The position numbers and the translations under genes were made by a program. A stretch of DNA of 64,000 nt, from positions 13,571,225 through 13,635,224 of the forward strand of contig CM057226.1 in NCBI GenBank assembly GCA_029891385.1, in the 5' to 3' direction. The notes beneath the pieces were generated by a model. The model saw only the letters and a list, made by a program, of their open reading frames with translations. It was not told the DNA's origin and did no database searches. Positions 34,441 through 45,330 of this stretch are shown here, one piece after another; position 1 is the first letter of the stretch; each line of letters begins with the position of its first letter. Origin of the DNA: Erythroxylum novogranatense. Lineage: Eukaryota > Streptophyta > Magnoliopsida > Malpighiales > Erythroxylaceae.

Positions 34441-35399
34441 CTGCGGAACTAACGCGACCCAACCACCTACTAGCTGCACATACGAGCTTGCAACGCCAGC
34501 ACCAACAATGGTCGAAGGCGGTAATGCCAGTCCTAAAGAGGCGATGCAATCCACGAGCAGCGCATTCACAAGTTTTGGACCATGGATCCAGGTCCAGGTC
34601 CAGGTCCAGAGGAACAAACGGCCTCCCTCTCAACGGCTACCGTAGCAGGCGCGCCTCCAACATCTGTCTCCCAAGGCCATCACCAACGTGTCTTCTCATT
34701 AATCTGGCTCAAGATATGCTGTGCTGACAGACCATAACGTGATGGAGACAGTGGCGGGGAAAGCTGTAGAAGACCCACGTGCTTCCTCAGGCAATGGGCT
34801 GGGCCAAAAGCTCAGCCTAGGAAGTTTCCTAGGATCCGAAAAAAGTCCCCCCAAGCTTAAATTTCAGATTTACTGGGCCCCCACAAAAGTTTAGGAAAGG
34901 GCCCAGAGGATTGCAGGGAGGCTCGCCTCAACAAACTCGGGGGGGAACCTCTCGGGTTAGTGGGACCCAAGACAGGACTTCAAACCGGGCCCTGAGCTTT
35001 CTACTACAACCCATCATCCAGGACAATAATGTCGCGGTCGAAATTCCCTCGCACACTGAAATGGTGTGTGATCACTAACTCCTGGTGGACCGGGGCCTGG
35101 AAGTCACTGATAAGCTCCAAATGATGGAAGGAATGGAGTCCTAAGAGGAGCCTATCAACAATGGGAATTTCTCCTCCGCTCAACAGTCAGACACTCTGAA
35201 GGAAGTGGGTAGACCTATTCCGCCGGATGCCCCATCTCAGATGGAAAGTATTGAGACGCCGACCCTGCAGTCTGAGGATAATGAGGCTCCGGCCACTCCA
35301 ATCGGAGGTACGGAGTCATTTTAATTATACGGTTTTCATACGCTATATCTATCCTTATTTGGAATTGTCAAAGGGCAGGGGGCTAACTTCAAAATCGTC

Positions 35400-36037
35400 C
35401 TGCGTAACTATATTAGAATTTATAATCCCAGTATCCTTGTTTTGATGGAACCTAGAATTAGAGATAATTGGGCCCTAGACGTTATCCGTACCTTGGGGTT
35501 TGACTTTTCATTTAGAGTCGAAGCTGAAGGTTTCTCGAGAGGGATTTGGCTGTTATGAAAAGAGGTGGTTAACCTATCTATCATCTTAGCGCACAGACAA
35601 TTTATTCATACCTCCGTCACCTATGATTCGTCCTGTTTCGAGTCCACCATTGTTTATGTTAGTCCTCAAGCGTCGTCTCAGAATCACCTTTGGCCCACGT
35701 TGGATTGGGTAGGCAGATTTGTCCATAAACGCTGGATTGTCGGAGGCAATTTCAATGCAAAATTGGAGTTAGCAGATAAAAGGGGAAGCGCCAGAGCTAT
35801 GCGGGTAGTAAACAAACACTATCAAGATGGGGCATATCATCCAAGATCGTCCATAGCTACTGTAAGAGGACTAATTCGTGACTGCACCGGCTAATGGTGT
35901 GGTGGTTTTACACAACGAATTGGGAGCGAATCGTCGCAAATTGTTGAATTCTGGGGAATCAACTCGGGACTCTCATTGACGTGGTCTATAGGGTATCGCC
36001 GAGTCCTTGTAGAAATGGACTCTCTAGAAGTTATTAT
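35400..36037 (+). pseudogene. LINE ORF2 remnant: endonuclease joined to RNase H
   Basis: From about 35430, LVLMEPRIRDNWALDVIRTLGFDFSFRVEAEG and RGIWLL begin an apurinic-type endonuclease. HRQFIHTSVTYDSSCFESTIVYVSPQ and RWIVGGNFNAKLELADKRGS follow at 35580-35790. Immediately afterwards (about 35850-36030) the frame reads ATVRGLIRDCTG, GGFTQRIGSESSQIVEFWGI and RRVLVEMDSLEV, which is the C-terminal RNase H of such ORF2 proteins. The whole reverse transcriptase, usually several hundred residues, is missing. A stop in endonuclease (about 35557) and one in RNase H are present. The Sirevirus-like element at 36038 interrupts it. Confidence 0.82.
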
Positions 36038-36886
36038 TGTTAGGATTTAATACATCCTATTTATATTCTTATTTTTGGCATTTAAATTGGACATGGGAAT
36101 TGTCATAAATTAAAGATGTGCCTTAATTAGATATTGAAGATTGGATGGTACGTGGATCAGTATTGGAAGTAAAATCCAATTTGGAAATCTTGTGGTGAAT
36201 TAATTGGTTGTCCATCGTAATCTTTTTTGAAAAGGATTCTCCTAAGGCATTTGTGGTGAGATTGCGTGGATAAGGGCTGGTGGTTTTAAATTGCTTCCTG
36301 CTGACGTGGATTAGGTTATGTTGAATTATTAGTGCTTCTTTTGTTTGGCGCTGGTTGTGGTCTTTTGGCGGGTTGTGAATTATACTGCGCAGTCAAGTGT
36401 GGATTGGCTGCGGTGTTTTTATGTACTGATTCCCTTGTTGAAGTTGTTCCTTGGGAAGGTGTCTTTGGTGGGTAGCAGTAAATATCCAGCAGACAGTGAG
36501 GAGACTTATTCAAAGCTGAAGATTAATATTCTTGTGATTTTATTCTGCTATTGGTCTTTGAGTAGATATAGCTTGAAAAATCCTCTGACGAGGTTAACAC
36601 GAGTTGGTCGTGTTATTGGGCGTGAAGATCTTTCACGGGTAGTTAGCTTTTGGGTTAGTTACATAGATTGGGTTTTGCGAAATTGATCAATCCTTGTAAC
36701 TTTTACGGTGAAAGAAATTAATCTGGGTGAGGGCCTCGCAGACGTAGGCAAGTTTGCCGAACTGCGTTACCAAACGTCGGCGTGTTGTTCGGTGTTTCTC
36801 ATTATTTTGCAGTTCTGATTTTTATTTACTTGCGCTAAGAAGAATTTGAAGATAGCCTGCGAATTGATTAACGATTTAATTTTTCA
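36038..36886 (+). repeat. 5' LTR of the Sirevirus-like element
   Basis: 849 bp, TG...CA. Compared with the 3' LTR, long stretches are identical, but at 36160-36500 several short clusters differ, often as CTG/CAG-type bases against GAT/CGA-type bases. The end of the same LTR type, with TCCTCTGACGAGGTTAACAC, also occurs in the solo LTR at 60890-61986. Confidence 0.95.
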
Positions 36887-36888
36887 AT

Positions 36889-36901
36889 TGGTATCAGAGA
36901 A
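36889..36901 (+). promoter_or_regulatory. Primer-binding site
   Basis: TGGTATCAGAGAA begins two bases after the 5' LTR. The first eleven bases agree with the initiator Met-tRNA complement. Confidence 0.92.
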
Positions 36902-36955
36902 GGTCACCAGTTCAAAACTTGGTAGCAAGTTGGTGCAGATCCGAGATTCGCAGAT

Positions 36956-38131
36956 ATGGCTACGAGAGAGGGTGCATCAATCACCAGACCTCCGTTATTA
37001 GATGGATCAAATTATCCATCATGGAAATCCCGGATGAAATTTTTTATTCAAGCTCAAAGTACGAGAGCCTGGCATTCAGTAGTACATGGTTGGACACATC
37101 CTACGTTCATTGATGATAAAGGAGAGGAAGTTCTGAAGGATCCGTCTGAATGGACTAGAATAGAGGAAGAGAGTGCGCATGGGAATTCACAAGCAATGCA
37201 TGCGATATTTAGTGCAGTTGATGAAGGCCGATTTTCCATGATTTCGGCGTGTGAAACAGCAAAAGAAGCATGGGATGTTTTGCAAACTATCCATGAAGGA
37301 TCAAAATCTGTAATATCTTCAAAACTACAAATGTTAGCTGTGCGATTTGAAGAATTGAAGATGGAAGAGCATGAGACAATTGGTGAATTCCATGAAAAAT
37401 TGAGAGACATTACAAATCAAGCTCATCAATTGGGAAAGAAGTACTCAAATATGAAACTAGTGAAGAAGACATTGAGATCATTGCCACCGAGATTCATTCC
37501 AAAAATTGCAGCAATAGAGGAGGCTCATGATATTGATAATTTGTCATTGGAGAAAGTCATTGGGATTCTTACAAATTTTGAGATGAATCTTTTGAGGGGA
37601 AAACAAGAAATAAACAAAGGATTGGCATTACAGGTGGAAGCCGGAAAGAATGCAAGTAATGTTGAAGATGAGTCCAATGTGAATGACGATATGATTTTGC
37701 TCACTCGAAATTTCGGTAAATGGCTGAAAAGAATGAAGAACGACAGATCTGATTCTAGACAATTTGGTGGAAGTTCATCCAATAATAATCCAAGACAACA
37801 AGTCAGAGCTCAAAAAGGTGACAGAAAATCAAGAAGGATTCAGTGTCATGAGTGTCAAGGGTTTGGTCATATTCAATCTGAGTGTGCCAACACATTGAAG
37901 AAACAAAAGGGAAAGTCCTTCACCACAACCTGGAGTGAAAATGACTCTGAGAGTGATTTTGGAAGTGAGGAAGAAATGGCAAATAATGCAAAGACCTTGG
38001 TTGCATTACACAAAAAATCCGATTACTTGTCCTGGCAAGAATGGCGAGAAGGAAGTAATCGACAAAGAAAGCGTAGAGAAGACTTGAAAATTTCAAAATC
38101 GATTCAGCCCGAATTTAATTTCGGACTATGA
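36956..38131 (+). pseudogene. Sirevirus-like gag, N-terminal open part
   Basis: 391 codons from MATREGASITRPPLLDGSNY. A DUF4219/UBN2-type gag core covers residues 15-220 (WKSRMKFFIQ, EAWDVLQTIHEGSKSV, LQMLAVRFEELKMEEHETIG, KKTLRSLPPRF). It is followed by a Lys/Arg-rich part and a CCHC knuckle CHECQGFGHIQSEC near residue 297. Gag forms the virus-like particle. The frame is open to a stop at 38129, after which the linker continues in other frames (about 38140-38480), so the original gag-pol reading is broken here. The gag itself could still be made. Confidence 0.9.
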
Positions 38132-38139
38132 CAAAGGAT

Positions 38140-38484
38140 GTATAGCTATGATGATGAAGTAGGGAATATCTGGAAAACTACAAAGCCTTGTATGAGAAAT
38201 GGTTGAAAATGCGAGAGAAAGAATGAGTGCTTAAAGAAGAGAACCTTAGTTTGAAAAATACTATACGAGAATTGGAAAAGAAGCTTGAAATGACCTCGGA
38301 TGAGCTTGGAGACGCAAGAATGAAACTAGTCAAGACCGAGAAGGACTAAAATGTTGAATGGAGGCACGAAACACCGAACAAGTTGATTGAAACCGTAAGG
38401 CTAAAGGGATTTTGAAGGTATTGGTTACAAAGGAGAGTCTTCAAAGTTAACCGAAAACATTACTACTGGTCGATCACTCAACAG
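38140..38484 (+). pseudogene. Coiled-coil linker between gag and protease, broken
   Basis: Pieces such as NLSLKNTIRELEKKLEMTSD and ELGDARMKLVKTEKD have heptad-like spacing, interrupted by stops near 38224 and 38347. The last part resembles the GIGYKGES motif of SIRE-type elements. It probably was part of one continuous gag-pol polyprotein. Confidence 0.7.
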
Positions 38485-41400
38485 ATGGAAGGATCAAAAA
38501 AGGGCAGAAGATTCATTCCTACATGTCATTTTTGTGGGATGGTTGGTCACATAAGACCAAGATGCTATCAGCTGTTACAAATGTTGTTTGAAAGAAAGCA
38601 AGGAAGAAAAAGTATGCACCACTCACAGTCATTTCAACATAAACCTTCAAAGGTCCACTATTCATGGGTGAAAAGAAGTGAATTGCAAGCCTTAGTAGCA
38701 TGTACATCGATGAAGGCATCATTACAACATGGCTGGTATTTTGATAGTGGATGTTCACGTCATATGACTGGAGAAAAGACATACTTGACTGATTATCAAT
38801 CTTGTATGGATGGTCATGTGACTTTTGGAGATGGAAAGAGAGCATCCGTAATAGGCAAAGGAACTTTGTGTTTTGAAGGCCTACCTCCTCTCAAGAATGT
38901 GCTTCATGTTGATGGGCTGAAAGCAAATTTGGTTAGTATAAGTCAATTATGTGATGATGGATTGCTAGTTAAATTCACTAGTGATGGATGTCGTGTACTT
39001 ACTGAACAAGGTAAATGTATTGTGAGTGGCAAGCGATCAGCTGATAATTGTTACATGTTGCAAGTCACAAGCACATGCAAGTCAGCAACTCATGAAAATA
39101 ATCTTCAGCTGTGGCATCAACGGCTTGGACATGTGAATTTTGATCTCATAAGTAAGTTGACGAAGATGGAGGCTGTGAAAGGATTAGCTAAAATGAACAA
39201 AGAAGGGACAGCAGTGTGTAGTGCATGTCAAATGGGAAAACAGCAGCGAGCATCACATAAAAAGGTCAGATATGTTACTTCATCTCGTATACTTGAGTTA
39301 CTTCATTTGGATCTTGTGGGTCCAACACAACATGAGAGCATTGGTGGAATGAAATACTTCTTGACTTGCGTGGATGACTATTCTAGATACACATGGGTGG
39401 CATTTTTGAGAGAAAAATCAGATGCATTTAAGGCCTTTCGAAGTTTGTGTGTGCAGGTTATGAATCAGAAAAATCTGACTATATTGAGAGTTCGATCGGA
39501 TCATGGGAGAGAATTTGAAAATGCTAGTTTCAGTGAGTTTTGCAGTGAACGTGGTATTTTACAAGAATTTTCAGCACCTAAAACTCCTCAACAAAATGGG
39601 GTTGCGGAGAGGAAAAATAGAACACTTCAGGAAATGGCCAGATCTATGTTGAATGGGAGAAAAATGTCCTTGAGATTTTGGAAATGAAGCGATAAACACG
39701 ACTTGCTACATATGCAATAGAGTGTATCTTCGAAATTATCTAAACAAAACATCATATGAGCTTTGGAGAGGAAAGAGACCAGATCTAAGTTACTTTCATA
39801 TCTTTGGAAGTAAGTGTTATATTCTTCGAGACCGTGAACAACTTGGGAAGTTTGAAAGCAAAAGTGATGAAGGAGTGTTCATTGGATACTCAACTCATAG
39901 TAAAGCCTATAGAGTGTACAACCAAAGAACAAAAAAAGTGCAAGAATCCATCAATGTTGTGATAGATGATGAATCTTTGATGAGTGATCATGTGACTGAT
40001 GATGAGAACATTCCAAATCTGAAGTTGATTGATGCAGAAAATATGACAGAAAAAGATAAGGTGCAAAGAAGTTCTTTGAAAAGAGACAGTGCAGAAAGTG
40101 ATTTTCGATTAATTATTATTAAGAAGTAACTTCAAATTCAAAGAAATTCGGTTACTTCAGATAATAATACAGCAAAATCTCTAGCAGACAATCTAAACCA
40201 GAGTTCTTTATCTCAAACTCAAAGAAATCAATCAGAAGCAAATGTTATAAATGATTTGAGCGAAAGAAGAAGTACAAGAGAGAGAAAAAGGGTAAATTAT
40301 AGAGAGCTTGCAGGGTACTTGTGCTACACTTCCTCATTTGAGCCAAGAAATGTAAAAGAAGCATTACAAGATGAGTACTGGACAACAGCTATGCAAGAAG
40401 AGTTGATACAGTTTGTTCGGAATGATGTATGGGAACTTGTGCCAAGACCACCAGCTACTAATGTGATTGGTACAAAATGGGTATTTCGGAATAAAACAGA
40501 CGAAAAAGGGAATGTCACCAGAAACAAAGCACGACTGGTAGCTCAAGGGTATTCTCAGGTAGAAGGAATAGACTTTGATGAAACATTTGCTCCTGTGGCA
40601 CGACTTGAATCAATCAGTTATTGTTGGGGTGGCGTGTATCAAAGGGTTTAAATTGTACCGGATGGATGTTAAAGCGCGTTTTGAGCGGACTTATACAAGA
40701 AGAAGTCTTTGTGGAGCAACCAAAAGGCTTTATTGATTCAGCCCATTCCGATTATGTTTATAAGCTAAAGAAAGCACTCTATGGTCTCAAACAAGCACCA
40801 AGGGCGTGGTATGATAGACTCACTCAATATCTTGTCAAGCAAGGATACAAACGAGGTAATGTCGACAAAACTCTGTTTATTAAAAGATGCAAATCAGACT
40901 TAATGATAGCACAGATTTATGTCGATGACATTGTGTTTGGTGCTACATGTTCTAAAATGGTTGAAGAATTTGTTAAACTGATGACGTCAGAGTTTGAAAT
41001 GAGTATGGTTGGTGAGCTGAGCTTCTTTTTAGGTTTGCAAGTAAAACAGATGAAGGATGGTATCTTCATATCGCAAACTAAATATGTTCACAGCATGATC
41101 AAAAAGTTTGGTCTTGAAAAAGCTAGACATGCGAGAACACCAATGAGTAGCTCAATGAAATTGAATAAAGATGAGAATGGAAAAAGCGTAGATGAAAGTT
41201 TGTATAGAAGCATGATTGGTAGCTTGTTATATTTAACTGCCAGTAGACCAGATATCTGTTACAGTGTGGGAGTATGTGCTCGATATCAATCCAATCCGAA
41301 GGAAACACATATAACAGCTGTTAAAAGAATTTTTAGATATGTAAGTGGAACGTCAGATTTTGGGATTTGGTATACTTCGGACTCTACATCTTATTTAGCT

Positions 41401-41864
41401 GGATATAGTGATTGATGAAATTTGGAAATCTAGATGATCGCAAAAGTACTTCAGGAGGTTGTTTCTTTTTGGGAAATAATTTGATTTCATGGTACAGTAA
41501 GAAACAGAATTCCATCTCTCTTTCTACAGCTGAGGCTGAATACATAGCCGCAGGCAGTTATTGCTCACAGTTACTTTGGATGAAGCAAATGTTGGAGGAT
41601 TATGGGATTGATCAGAAAGAATTAACAATATTATGTGATAATAAGAGCGCGATAGATATTTCAAAGAATCCGGTTCAGCACTCGCGCACGAAGCATATTG
41701 ATCTCCGTCATCATTTTATTCGGGAACTAGTTGAGAGCAGGCTGGTTATTTTATCTCATGTGTCTACCGAGAAGCAATTGGCGGATATTTTTACAAAACC
41801 TTTGGATGCATTGAGATTTGAGCAGCTTCGAGGAGCATTAGGACTATGTGTCCTCCCTCTTTAA
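38485..41864 (+). pseudogene. Sirevirus-like pol (protease, integrase, RT, RNase H)
   Basis: A second zinc knuckle CHFCGMVGHIRPRC lies near 38520. The protease active site WYFDSGCSRHMTG is near 38735. Integrase has the zinc-binding LWHQRLGHVN...CSACQMGKQ and the catalytic core LHLDLVGPT, VRSDHGREF, NGVAERKNRT, all acidic residues kept. A frameshift at about 39690 leads to YLRNYLNKTSYELWRGKRPD, and an in-frame stop lies at 40127. RT starts near 40340; a shift at about 40620 leads into [20 protein letters not shown] and the catalytic IYVDDIVFG near 40915. RNase H after a shift at 41412 has STAEAEYIAAGSYCSQLLW, LCDNKSAIDISKNPVQHSRT and ADIFTKPLDA. Catalytic residues are intact but four breaks prevent a full polyprotein. 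Confidence 0.93.
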
Positions 41865-42626
41865 ATTATGTCTTTCCTTATTTTTTATTTAAAAAAAAAA
41901 GGGGGGCGATATTAATTGCTGCGTCCACTGTTGTTGGGATTTAAAATCCCTAACTTTTATTACTTGTCCACTTTCTCTCCTCTTCAAGTATATCGCCGTC
42001 CTTGCTCCTTCACTTTGGGCTTCTCTCCCTTGCTCATTCACGGCGTCTCTTCCTTGTTGGTGGGTGCTGAGAAATTTTGTGGATTTATTCCTCACAATCG
42101 ACGTTGGTTCACCCTCATCTTTGGTGAGTCTCTTCATTGCTTGATTTATCTTCTCCAGTTGTTTCATTGGTCAAGGTTCAAGAGGTGGATTTCGGTCTCC
42201 TTGTGCGTGGAGCTGTGCTTATTTCCTACTTCTCCATCTCTTCATGTTCGAGGTGATGATCGTTACCCTTAGCTATTTTTGGGTTCACGATTTCTGGTGG
42301 ATTCCTCTTCTGTTTGTGTCAGTTTTCTGTGTATTGGAATATTCTGAGTTGATTTTGGGTAAAAGTTGAATTAGAAACATAATTCCAATAAGCAAATTTT
42401 CATCGGTGGTGACAGCCCTCATGTTTAGGTGTTGATAGTCTTCTTGATTCTGTTCTCATTTGACAAGAGTATGGTCTTGTGGATAATTGTTTTGGCTATT
42501 TGAGGACTGCGTGATTCGTGTCAGTTTCTGGAGCTGTGGTTTTTCTGCTGAATTTTGTACTGAGTAAGAAAATATTTGGGGACTAGAATTGCGGTTGGAT
42601 TGTTTCTGTTTGTTGCCTGCATTGAT
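41865..42626 (+). promoter_or_regulatory. Leader between pol and ORF3, with a polypurine tract
   Basis: A run AAAAAAAAAAGGGGGGC at 41891 is a first polypurine tract, as in Sireviruses with repeated tracts. The following 700 bases are pyrimidine-rich and non-coding. They contain donor- and acceptor-like sites such as TTGGTGAGTC near 42120, so ORF3 might be expressed from a spliced or separate transcript. No clear TATA box was found. Confidence 0.5.
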
Positions 42627-43892
42627 ATGGGAAAGAAAAAAAAACAGGTGATCTATTCGACTTCGGAGAAAAAGGGGGCAGATCCTATGCGACGCTCTAG
42701 TCGTTTACAATCTCTCTTCAGTTCAGGTAGGAGTGTTACAGGAGCTGGATCTTCGTCATCTGCTCCCATTGATATTTCCGATATTCCAGCTCAACATGAC
42801 TCTGATGTTGATCGCATTATTGAGGATTTGATTGCTGAGTCCTCATCAGATACTGATGTTCCTTTGTCACCACACTCTGTTCCACAGCCTGTTCCTCCTC
42901 CAGTTCCTCGAAAGCGGTACAAGATGAGGTGTACCAAATCAGTCCGTCCACCTAGAAGTCATCCAGGTGCTCGATTGCCTGTTGATAGAGCTGTTTCCTT
43001 TAAATTTTACACTTCTGCTGCAGAGGATAAATGGCGGTCTTTGTCAGATTCCGGTGTTCTCATGGATCGTCCTATTAGCTTGGATGATTTTCGAGATCAG
43101 GGTTTACATTCTCTCCTTAGCGAGCGATCATTGCTTCATGCCTCTTTGTTGCCTCAGCATTATGACTCTGATCTGGTAAGGGAGTTTTACTCTAATTTGT
43201 CTGGTGACATTTTGAATGCAAATGCTGCTATGTTTGGTGTTGTATATGTAAGGGGGAGAATTGTTAGTTTCGATGCTCGACGTCTGAATTTGTTTTTGCA
43301 ATTTGACACAACGATTGATCGTTCATTTTATGATGATGATTGGGAGATTACTACGGATCAACTTGCCCTTGCTTTAACTGGTGGCAAGCTCACTGCTTGG
43401 CCGACTACTTCTGTGCTTCGTTCCTCTATGCTTACTCAGAAATACTTTGTCTTGTTCAAATTGGTGATTACTAATTGGATGCCTAGCACTCATGCGGTCA
43501 CTATTTATCAATCTCAAGCCAAGCTTCTTTATGCCATTGGCACGGGCATCCCATTTAATCTTGGCCGATTTATTATTGACTCCATGTTATGTATTGGCGG
43601 TAAGCCTCACTCTCTTTTGTCTTTTCCGTGTTTAATCTCACAATATTTGTATGCAAATGGAGTGCCTAGGCTCGAGTCGAGCACTTTGGAGTCTGTTCCT
43701 ATGATGACCATTTCACCACGGATCTTTAGACAATCACGGGTGGTAGATCTGCCTTATATTGCTTCGGGACCTTCGGGTACTTCGGCTAGTCCAAATGCTG
43801 AATTTGTTTCTGAGTTGCAACGCATTGAAGGTGGTCTTTTGCTCCTTTCTGAGGCTGTCCGTAAATTGAAGAACCGTGTCCTTCATCCTTAA
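42627..43892 (+). CDS. ORF3 of the Sirevirus-like element, putative plant transposon protein domain
   Basis: 421 aa, fully open, start at MGKKKKQ. The N-terminal 110 residues are basic and Ser/Pro-rich (RRSSRLQSLFSS, PQPVPPPVPRKRYK). Residues about 130-360 resemble the domain found in many plant transposon-associated ORFs (Pfam PF20167 type). Its marks are VREFYSNL, FGVVYVRGRIVSFDARRLNL, TNWMPSTHAVTIYQSQAKLL and YAIGTGIPFNLGRFIIDSML. The C-terminus, ELQRIEGGLLLLSEAVRKLK, is a likely short coiled coil. There is no signal peptide or membrane span, so it is not a typical envelope protein, although such ORFs occupy the env-like position. Function unknown. That it is intact while gag-pol is broken is notable. 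Upstream in-frame codons lack an ATG, hence this start. Confidence 0.82.
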   Translation: MGKKKKQVIYSTSEKKGADPMRRSSRLQSLFSSGRSVTGAGSSSSAPIDISDIPAQHDSDVDRIIEDLIAESSSDTDVPLSPHSVPQPVPPPVPRKRYKMRCTKSVRPPRSHPGARLPVDRAVSFKFYTSAAEDKWRSLSDSGVLMDRPISLDDFRDQGLHSLLSERSLLHASLLPQHYDSDLVREFYSNLSGDILNANAAMFGVVYVRGRIVSFDARRLNLFLQFDTTIDRSFYDDDWEITTDQLALALTGGKLTAWPTTSVLRSSMLTQKYFVLFKLVITNWMPSTHAVTIYQSQAKLLYAIGTGIPFNLGRFIIDSMLCIGGKPHSLLSFPCLISQYLYANGVPRLESSTLESVPMMTISPRIFRQSRVVDLPYIASGPSGTSASPNAEFVSELQRIEGGLLLLSEAVRKLKNRVLHP

Positions 43893-43905
43893 TTTTTGCC
43901 ATGTA

Positions 43906-44078
43906 TTGTCTCAAAGGGGGAGAAATATTCTGTCTTCATTTCTGTTGCCTTTTGGCTGATGTGATCTTGATTGTTTCATTCTTTGTTTGAATTTGTTTGG
44001 ATTTGTGACTTAGGGGAGCATGTCCAATTTCAATTGATGATTTTGTGTTGAGACAAGAATGCCAAAAAAGGGGGAGAT
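43906..44078 (+). promoter_or_regulatory. 3' polypurine tracts of the Sirevirus-like element
   Basis: AAAGGGGGAGAAA near 43912 and AAAAAAGGGGGAGA at 44064-44077, the second directly touching the LTR. Together with the tract at 41891 there are three, the repeated-PPT pattern of Sireviruses. Confidence 0.88.
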
Positions 44079-44926
44079 TGTTAGGATTTAATACATCCTA
44101 TTTATATTCTTATTTTTGGCATTTAAATTGGACATGGAATTGTCATAAATTAAAGATGTGCCTTAATTAGATATTGAAGATTGGATGGTACGTGGATCGA
44201 GATTGAAGTAAAATCCAATTTGGAAATCTTGTGGTGAATTAATTGGTTGTCCATCGTAATCTTTTTGAAAAGGATTCTCTAAGGCATTTGTGGTGAGATT
44301 GCGTGGATAAGGGTGGTGGTTTTAAATTGCTTCCTACGACGTGGATTAGGTTATGTTGAATTATTAGTGCTTCTTTTGTTTGGTATTTGGTTGTGGTCTT
44401 TTGGCGGGTTGTGAATTATACCGCGATCAAGTGTGGATTGGTTCATGTGTTTTATGTCTTGATTCCTTGTTGAAGTTGTTCCTTGGGAAGGTGTCTTTGG
44501 TGGGTAGCGATAAATATCCAATGAGACGATGAGGAGACTTATTCAAAGCTGAAGATTAATATTCTTGTGATTTTATTCTGCTATTGGTCTTTGAGTAGAT
44601 ATAGCTTGAAAAATCCTCTGACGAGGTTAACACGAGTTGGTCGTGTTATTAGGCGTGAAGATCTTTCACGGGTAGTTAGCTTTTGGGTTAGTTACATAGA
44701 TTGGGTTTTGCGAAATTGATCAATCCTTGTAACTTTTGGAAACTACGGTGAAAGAAATTAATCTGGGTGAGGGCCCCGCAGACGTAGGCAAGTTTGCCGA
44801 ACTGCGTTACCAAACGTCGGCGTGTTGTTCGGTGTTTCTCATTATTTTGCAGTTCTGATTTTTATTTACTTGCGCTAAGAAGAATTTGAAGATAGCCTGC
44901 GAATTGATTAACGATTTAATTTTTCA
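44079..44926 (+). repeat. 3' LTR of the Sirevirus-like element
   Basis: 848 bp partner of the 5' LTR with the same termini. A small insertion TTGGAAAC near 44738 and clustered differences at 44200-44540 separate the copies. Confidence 0.95.
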
Positions 44927-44984
44927 ATTATTATCCTTTCTTTTTCACGAACTGATCTTACTTAGCATTTTTCTTTGTTGGCAG

Positions 44985-45249
44985 GTACCAGGGAATTACT
45001 CCAACGAGATTGGAAGATACAAATCCGGCATATGTCCAGAGAAAGGAACTAGTGTGCGGACAATCTGGCAACCCTTGCTATTCGTACCAGCCCAGGGATA
45101 TGTTATCTTCTGGAACCTCCAGTGTCTGTTATGGCACTCCTCCTTTAGGACAAACAGGGAGCTCAATATCACAGAGCTATCGACTAGCTAGTTTCTTGTC
45201 AGTTTATTTTCTCCCTTGTAACTCAAAAAAAAAAAAGAGAACAGACTAA
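44985..45249 (+). pseudogene. Possible orphan terminal exon of an unknown gene
   Basis: A good splice acceptor (TTTTTCTTTGTTGGCAG) ends at 44984. After it one frame stays open to 45249 and reads GITPTRLEDTNPAYVQRKEL, GNPCYSYQPRDMLSSGTSSV, GTPPLGQTGSSISQSYRLAS. The composition is protein-like, but I do not recognise the family. A second frame is also open to 45189. The segment lies right behind the LTR-element insertion, and no matching upstream exon was found, so it is either the 3' end of a gene cut by insertions or a chance frame. An A-run at 45225-45236 follows and could be the tail of a retrotransposed copy. Confidence 0.3.
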
Positions 45250-45270
45250 GTTACACGGTTTCTAATTCTC

Positions 45271-45277
45271 TATAAAC
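45271..45277 (+). promoter_or_regulatory. TATA box of the small secreted peptide gene
   Basis: TATAAAC lies 60 bases before the ATG at 45331, in CTCTATAAACACACCCC. This leaves a short leader of about 25-35 bases, ordinary for plant small-peptide genes. Confidence 0.6.
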
Positions 45278-45330
45278 ACACCCCATGGATTCCCATTTCT
45301 TCATAGTTCAACAATATTCACTTTATCATC

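Larger units (their letters stand above)
36038..44926 (+). mobile_element. Sirevirus-like Ty1/copia element with a third ORF
   Basis: LTRs at 36038-36886 and 44079-44926 (TGTTAGGATTTAATACATCC...TTTTTCA), flanked by a perfect 5-bp duplication ATTAT (36033-36037, 44927-44931). Length is 8889 bp. Order: LTR, primer-binding site, gag, pol (protease, integrase, RT, RNase H), a 700-bp leader, ORF3 and 3' purine tracts. Gag with a coiled-coil linker and zinc knuckle, repeated GGGGGAGA tracts and an extra ORF after pol are Sirevirus (SIRE/Maximus) features. Several frameshifts in gag-pol, but ORF3 is intact. The element sits in a LINE fragment. Confidence 0.95.

Noticed and set aside
42576..42626. 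Upstream extension of ORF3
   Set aside because: The in-frame extension begins at a TTG; the first ATG is at 42627.
36038..44926. A typical envelope gene in the Sirevirus-like element
   Set aside because: ORF3 has no signal peptide, no membrane span and no cleavage-site-like motif; its similarity is to a plant transposon domain.
45225..45236. A-run as the tail of the LINE
   Set aside because: No LINE 3' sequence leads up to it and no target duplication was found; kept only as a remark.
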